Below, one piece after another: positions 59,428 to 64,000 of a stretch of DNA of 64,000 nucleotides. Under the pieces are notes generated by a model that saw only the letters and a program-made list of their open reading frames with translations, had not been told where the DNA came from and did no database searches. Positions within the stretch are counted from its first letter, which is position 1. Each line of letters begins with the position of its first letter. The stretch covers positions 863,643-927,642 of the forward strand of contig FJUW01000042.1 in assembly GCA_900074885.1 (NCBI GenBank), written 5' to 3'. The position numbers and the translations under genes are program-made. This DNA is from Rhynchosporium graminicola (Eukaryota > Ascomycota > Leotiomycetes > Helotiales > Ploettnerulaceae).

Positions 59428-61209
59428 TTAGGGAACCTTACGAAGAAGACGCTATAATAGTATCTTAAACTAGGGGTAATAATTCTATCGATACTTTAAG
59501 TCAAAATTAAGACATCGAGGTTACTAGCGCTACTACTCCTAATATAGGTATTATAAGCTAAGACGAGGATTCCGAAGTCGAAATCGATAGAACGGAAGAT
59601 ACCGAGTCTATAGTTGAGGACGAAGTTCTAGCACTAGAGGTTGATATTCCGGAGCAAATTACTATATAAAAGAAGCGTAGTAGGCCTCCTAGATCTAAGA
59701 ACCATATGCCGGAGTACGTCCCTAGAGCTATACGCTCTAGCCGTAATAATCCGACTCTAATTTCGACGCCTAAGGTAACCCCGGAACCAAATAACAGCTA
59801 CTCCTATACTATCTCTCCATTAGAAGAAGTACTAGAGAGTACTAGTTAGTATCGACTCGCCTTTTATACGGCTTAAGAAGAGTCTCTATTCTTAGATAAT
59901 CCGACTACTTTGGATTAGGCTATAAAGAGAGCTAATTAGCTAGAATAGAAGAAAGCGATTATTAAGGAATACAAATCTCTTAAAGAGAAGTCGACTTAGA
60001 AGACTATAAGTCGCTCTGATATGCTAAAAGGGTATAGAGTACTAGGTTCTCGTCTAGTTTTTAAGACTAAGAGAGATATAGATAGTAAAATCGATAAATA
60101 TAAGGTCAGATTTATAGTCTAAGGTTATACGTAACGTTTTAGTCACGATTACGATTAGACGTATACCGAAGTCTGTAAATCTTCTACTTAGAAGATAAGC
60201 TTAGCAGTTATAGCGGAGTACGACTTAGAAGTCGAACAGTTTAATATAGTAATAGTATTCTTATATAGTAAAGCCGATACCTAGATATATGTCAAATTAC
60301 CGCTATTTTATAGATAATTTAGGCGTAGACTCATAGACGATAAATATATACTCTTGCTAAAGGCTCTATATAGTCTGAAGTAGTCTCTACGTCTCTAGTA
60401 AGAGACCTTACGTAAGGAGTTCGGTATTATCGACTTTATACTTTTATAAACTGATAATTACGTATATATTAACCGAGAAACCAGAATAATTATTATTACC
60501 TATGTCGACGATTTTCTAGTTATCTTAAAGGCTGGAATAGCTCTTAAAGAGCTTAAGAAGAAGATTCTTACTATATTCGATATTCTACTAGCTAGACTAG
60601 CTAAATACTTCCTTAGCGTTAGAATTATACGTAATAGAGAGAAGAAGACGATTTCTCTTTACTAAGATGCGTATATCGATAAGATATTAGATCGATTTGG
60701 AATAACTAACTATAAGAGCGCTAATACGCCCTTTACTATTAGTTCAGAGGTTTCTATAGTTAAATTCAAGGGAGTAGCTACTCTATAAGAAATCAAGCTA
60801 TATTAATAGCTTTATAGTAGTTTATAGTACCTAGCTTATACTCGCTAGGATATACTATACTACTGCTCTATACTATTATAATTTCTAATAAATCTATTAC
60901 CTTAACACCTTGCGAGCGCTAAGAGAGTACTTGCGTACCTATAAGGTACGAAGTACTATGCTACGACTTTTAGAGGAGACGTTACCGATAGAGAGAAGAT
61001 AAAATTAAGAGGTTTCTGCGACTCTAATTAGGCTAGTAACCGAATCGATAGAGTATCGCATACCGGAGTATATTTCTTCCTTATAAGAGGTGTTTTCTCA
61101 GCTATTTCAAAGCGACAGACTACTATAGCTCTTACCTCTACGGAAGCAGAGTATATAGCTATATGCGCCTTTGCTAGAGAAGTATTATAGATACGCCAAG
61201 TACTGAAGG
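59428..61209 (+). pseudogene. Copia reverse transcriptase and RNase H
   Basis: Copia RT motifs in order: GYRVLGSRLVFKTKRD (about 60,040), a FLYSKADTQIYVKLP-like box (about 60,255), ITYVDDFLVIL (about 60,500, catalytic Asp pair intact), then RNase H with TSTEAEYIA (about 61,135). RIP stops interrupt it. It is cut at 61,209 by a Family 2 element with target GAAGG. Confidence 0.85.
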
Positions 61210-61590
61210 TGTAACGACACAAGACTCAAGGCGGTATATAAGCAAGAATAAACAAGTAGGGAGGCTAAGAGCGATCTTATATAGTCTAGTATAAAGGAAA
61301 CAGAAAGATATAGAGCTCTGAAGGAGTCTGCACCTTCTATATATATAAGGAGGGTATACCTAAGGCACCGATACTGGCCTATATCTACTACGTATACTAT
61401 GCGCCGTTATATTACCCCCTTCCAAGATAAAAGCTCGCCCTCGAGCCTTTAAGGCAACAAGAAACGAAAGAAAAGAGAGTTAAATCCAGTCGAATTTCAA
61501 ATAAAATCCAAGTAACTATTAATCCAAAGCGTAAGACGCAAATCACTCCTTCTTCGTCTTCAATATCGGACAATCGCCCTTATAGTAACC

Positions 61591-61591
61591 N
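61591..61591. other. Single N, probable unmerged contig overlap
   Basis: 60409-61590 and 61592-62773 appear identical in every stretch compared, at an offset of 1,183 bp, including the same RIP changes. The duplicated segment starts in copia RT and ends in Family 2, which no transposition would produce. Confidence 0.85.
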
Positions 61592-62725
61592 TACGTAAGG
61601 AGTTCGGTATTATCGACTTTATACTTTTATAAACTGATAATTACGTATATATTAACCGAGAAACCAGAATAATTATTATTACCTATGTCGACGATTTTCT
61701 AGTTATCTTAAAGGCTGGAATAGCTCTTAAAGAGCTTAAGAAGAAGATTCTTACTATATTCGATATTCTACTAGCTAGACTAGCTAAATACTTCCTTAGC
61801 GTTAGAATTATACGTAATAGAGAGAAGAAGACGATTTCTCTTTACTAAGATGCGTATATCGATAAGATATTAGATCGATTTGGAATAACTAACTATAAGA
61901 GCGCTAATACGCCCTTTACTATTAGTTCAGAGGTTTCTATAGTTAAATTCAAGGGAGTAGCTACTCTATAAGAAATCAAGCTATATTAATAGCTTTATAG
62001 TAGTTTATAGTACCTAGCTTATACTCGCTAGGATATACTATACTACTGCTCTATACTATTATAATTTCTAATAAATCTATTACCTTAACACCTTGCGAGC
62101 GCTAAGAGAGTACTTGCGTACCTATAAGGTACGAAGTACTATGCTACGACTTTTAGAGGAGACGTTACCGATAGAGAGAAGATAAAATTAAGAGGTTTCT
62201 GCGACTCTAATTAGGCTAGTAACCGAATCGATAGAGTATCGCATACCGGAGTATATTTCTTCCTTATAAGAGGTGTTTTCTCAGCTATTTCAAAGCGACA
62301 GACTACTATAGCTCTTACCTCTACGGAAGCAGAGTATATAGCTATATGCGCCTTTGCTAGAGAAGTATTATAGATACGCCAAGTACTGAAGGTGTAACGA
62401 CACAAGACTCAAGGCGGTATATAAGCAAGAATAAACAAGTAGGGAGGCTAAGAGCGATCTTATATAGTCTAGTATAAAGGAAACAGAAAGATATAGAGCT
62501 CTGAAGGAGTCTGCACCTTCTATATATATAAGGAGGGTATACCTAAGGCACCGATACTGGCCTATATCTACTACGTATACTATGCGCCGTTATATTACCC
62601 CCTTCCAAGATAAAAGCTCGCCCTCGAGCCTTTAAGGCAACAAGAAACGAAAGAAAAGAGAGTTAAATCCAGTCGAATTTCAAATAAAATCCAAGTAACT
62701 ATTAATCCAAAGCGTAAGACGCAAA

Positions 62726-63688
62726 TCACTCCTTCTTCGTCTTCAATATCGGACAATCGCCCTTATAGTAACCGTGCTTCTTATAGTAGTAACACTATAC
62801 TTCCTCGATAAGTATCAAAGGCTCAGAAGACGTACTAACTATCAGTAGAGCTAGAGTAGCTCGAGGTATTGAAGGTAGTCGAGAGAGTTCTAAATCGAGT
62901 GCCGTAAGAGAAGAAACTATAGCTAAATAATTAGTCTTCCAAGAGTACTTAATTAGAGCGGCAGCTATACGTAGCCGTATAATAAGCTTCGGCTAGAGGT
63001 AAAAGTACTACTCTGATTTAGCTATACCTCCGAGAATTGCCAAGCTTTAGAACTTTATACGGAATTACAAAAAGGACTCCTTTTTCATTAAAAGCTTATG
63101 AAATTCGGTCTGATACTACTCCGTTTCGAGTCCGGAAAAGTAGTAAGAAGCGAGTACTAAAATCATCTCTTCAGTAGAGGAGAAAGGCATAATTTCCGAG
63201 AGATACTATAGTTCTAAGTAATCTCTTATAAAGCTAGAAGTAGAGCTCTAGACTAGCGCTTTACGAGCACGCGTAGTCAGATATCAGTCTGAATTAACTT
63301 CTAGTCGGTCCTAAATAGAAGTACGCTATTAGCTAAAAGATAAGTTAATCCTTATATTAAGATTATTAATACTTTCAGTTAGTTACGACTTACCGGAGGT
63401 CCGTGAATTATTAATTAAAGAGCGTTCAAGGGTAAGTTCTATCGGTAATTATAATACCGAGTTTACCGAAGGTCTAAGGTTCATCGATTATACCTAAGTA
63501 CGTAAAAACTCGGCAAATATCTATTCGATACGACTAATACTAATAGAAAGCTCCCGAGTAGTCGATTCTGTCTATAATTAATAGTCTTCAATCGATTGAA
63601 GCAATTCCATAGTAGGTACGGAATCGGAGGGGCTGCAAGGGTATTCCGGTGAAGCCGTAGGAGCTGGCTAAGCCTTCTTAGGAGGCAT
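62726..63688 (-). pseudogene. Family 2 gag (320 codons, CCHC knuckle, no pol)
   Basis: One frame from ATG at 63688 to a genuine TGA at 62726 (963 bp). It starts MPPKKA and contains MELLQSIEDY, LSISISRIE and ERSLINNSRTSGKS. It ends with a zinc knuckle region CYYYKKHGYYKGDC, a CX2CX4HX4C box with the second Cys changed to Tyr as RIP would do. Internal stops are all TAG or TAA. No protease, RT or integrase follows. The stop lies close to the polypurine tract and LTR, so the element probably never encoded pol. It would rely on enzymes from another element, most likely Family 1. Confidence 0.72.
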
Positions 63689-64000
63689 AGCATTAGGTAA
63701 GCGAGGCTAAGCGAAAGTGATAAAACACTTGAAAGTTATAGAAGAAGCGAAAGTCGAAATCGAATTCTAAAGAAGCCGAAAGATCAAAGAGAGTCAGATA
63801 TCTTTATTAAGTAGATATAGAAAGTATTAAATTAAAGGTTCTAGTAGAAGGAGGTTAATTCTACCGAGAGAGATAAATTATACTAGAGTATAGGGATTAT
63901 AAGTCGGATTCCGGTAATTTCCGCTAGGGTAATAAGCTACTTTATCCTAGCTTAAAAGTAAGGTTTTTCGCTATTAGAGCTACTTTCGGAAGGTTAAAGT

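Larger units (their letters stand above)
20077..61209 (+). mobile_element. Ty1/copia LTR retrotransposon, base layer, broken by nested insertions
   Basis: Pieces of one element can be joined by removing inserted elements and one copy of each target duplication: 20077-21232, 32822-34132, 57455-57934, 59428-61209. The order is gag, CCHC, protease, integrase, reverse transcriptase, RNase H, which is copia order. The reading frame continues across every join. The 5' LTR should end near 20,076, and a TGTTG at 19895 is a weak candidate for its start. The 3' end lies beyond the window. All parts are heavily RIP-mutated. Confidence 0.85.
61210..64000 (-). mobile_element. Family 2 element carrying a gag gene (runs off the window)
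   Basis: The minus-strand copy whose 3' LTR is 61210-61411 (repeated at 62393-62594 by the probable assembly duplication). It has the Family 2 LTR, polypurine tract and 186-bp leader repeats, but keeps a full gag frame between them. The 5' LTR lies beyond the window. Confidence 0.85.

Noticed and set aside
61028..62405. Two identical 64-codon minus-strand frames that look like a tandem gene pair
   Set aside because: They are antisense shadows of copia RNase H plus LTR, and the pairing comes from the probable assembly duplication at the N.

Overview
The window is from a filamentous ascomycete (Pezizomycotina). The genes have short introns (44-52 bp) with GT/AG ends and CTAAC branch points, and the products are typical fungal siderophore proteins. 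The right two thirds carry the mark of repeat-induced point mutation (RIP): CpA has become TpA, TGG and CAG have become TAG, and CpG is kept. I cannot place the organism to genus.

Bases 1 to about 19,900 are ordinary gene-bearing DNA holding a compact extracellular siderophore locus. It contains an MFS siderophore-iron transporter (minus strand, cut by the window edge), a divergent NRPS with the SidD/NPS6 order A-T-C-degenerate A-T-C, a full-size ABC transporter of the SitT type, and a SidJ-type siderophore hydrolase. Together they would assemble a fusarinine or coprogen-type siderophore, move siderophores across membranes and cleave the returning ester-linked siderophore to release iron. Exact matches to the SREA-type GATA element (ATCWGATAA) lie upstream of each transcription unit, which suggests iron repression of the whole locus. 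A 717-bp decayed Harbinger-like element sits between the NRPS and the ABC gene.

From about 19,990 to 64,000 the DNA is AT-rich, gene-free and built of nested, RIP-mutated LTR retrotransposons. The base layer is one Ty1/copia element on the plus strand, broken into pieces at 20.08-21.23, 32.82-34.13, 57.45-57.93 and 59.42-61.21 kb. Into it went two copies of a chromodomain Ty3/gypsy element with 268-bp LTRs (minus 21,233-32,816 and plus 34,133-57,449). Short elements with 202-236-bp LTRs lie at 27,928, 30,526, 57,935 and 61,210. A 135-bp-LTR gypsy element (36,091-44,780) and a 182-bp-LTR chromovirus (48,564-55,405) went into the second 268-bp-LTR copy. Target-site duplications match at every junction that can be checked. 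With the insertions removed, the two 268-bp-LTR copies have internal regions of 7,240 and 7,241 bp.

The most interesting signals are in these elements. An apparent self-priming site covaries between two LTR families. Extra antisense reading frames lie between pol and the 3' LTR in two chromovirus families. A hairpin with an AGGG/GGA-type loop sits just before the polypurine tract in four LTR families. RIP is weakest at the outer edges of each inserted element. A gag-only family appears to depend on the 268-bp-LTR chromovirus. Two single-N positions (31,597 and 61,591) are flanked by direct duplications and look like assembly joins, not biology.
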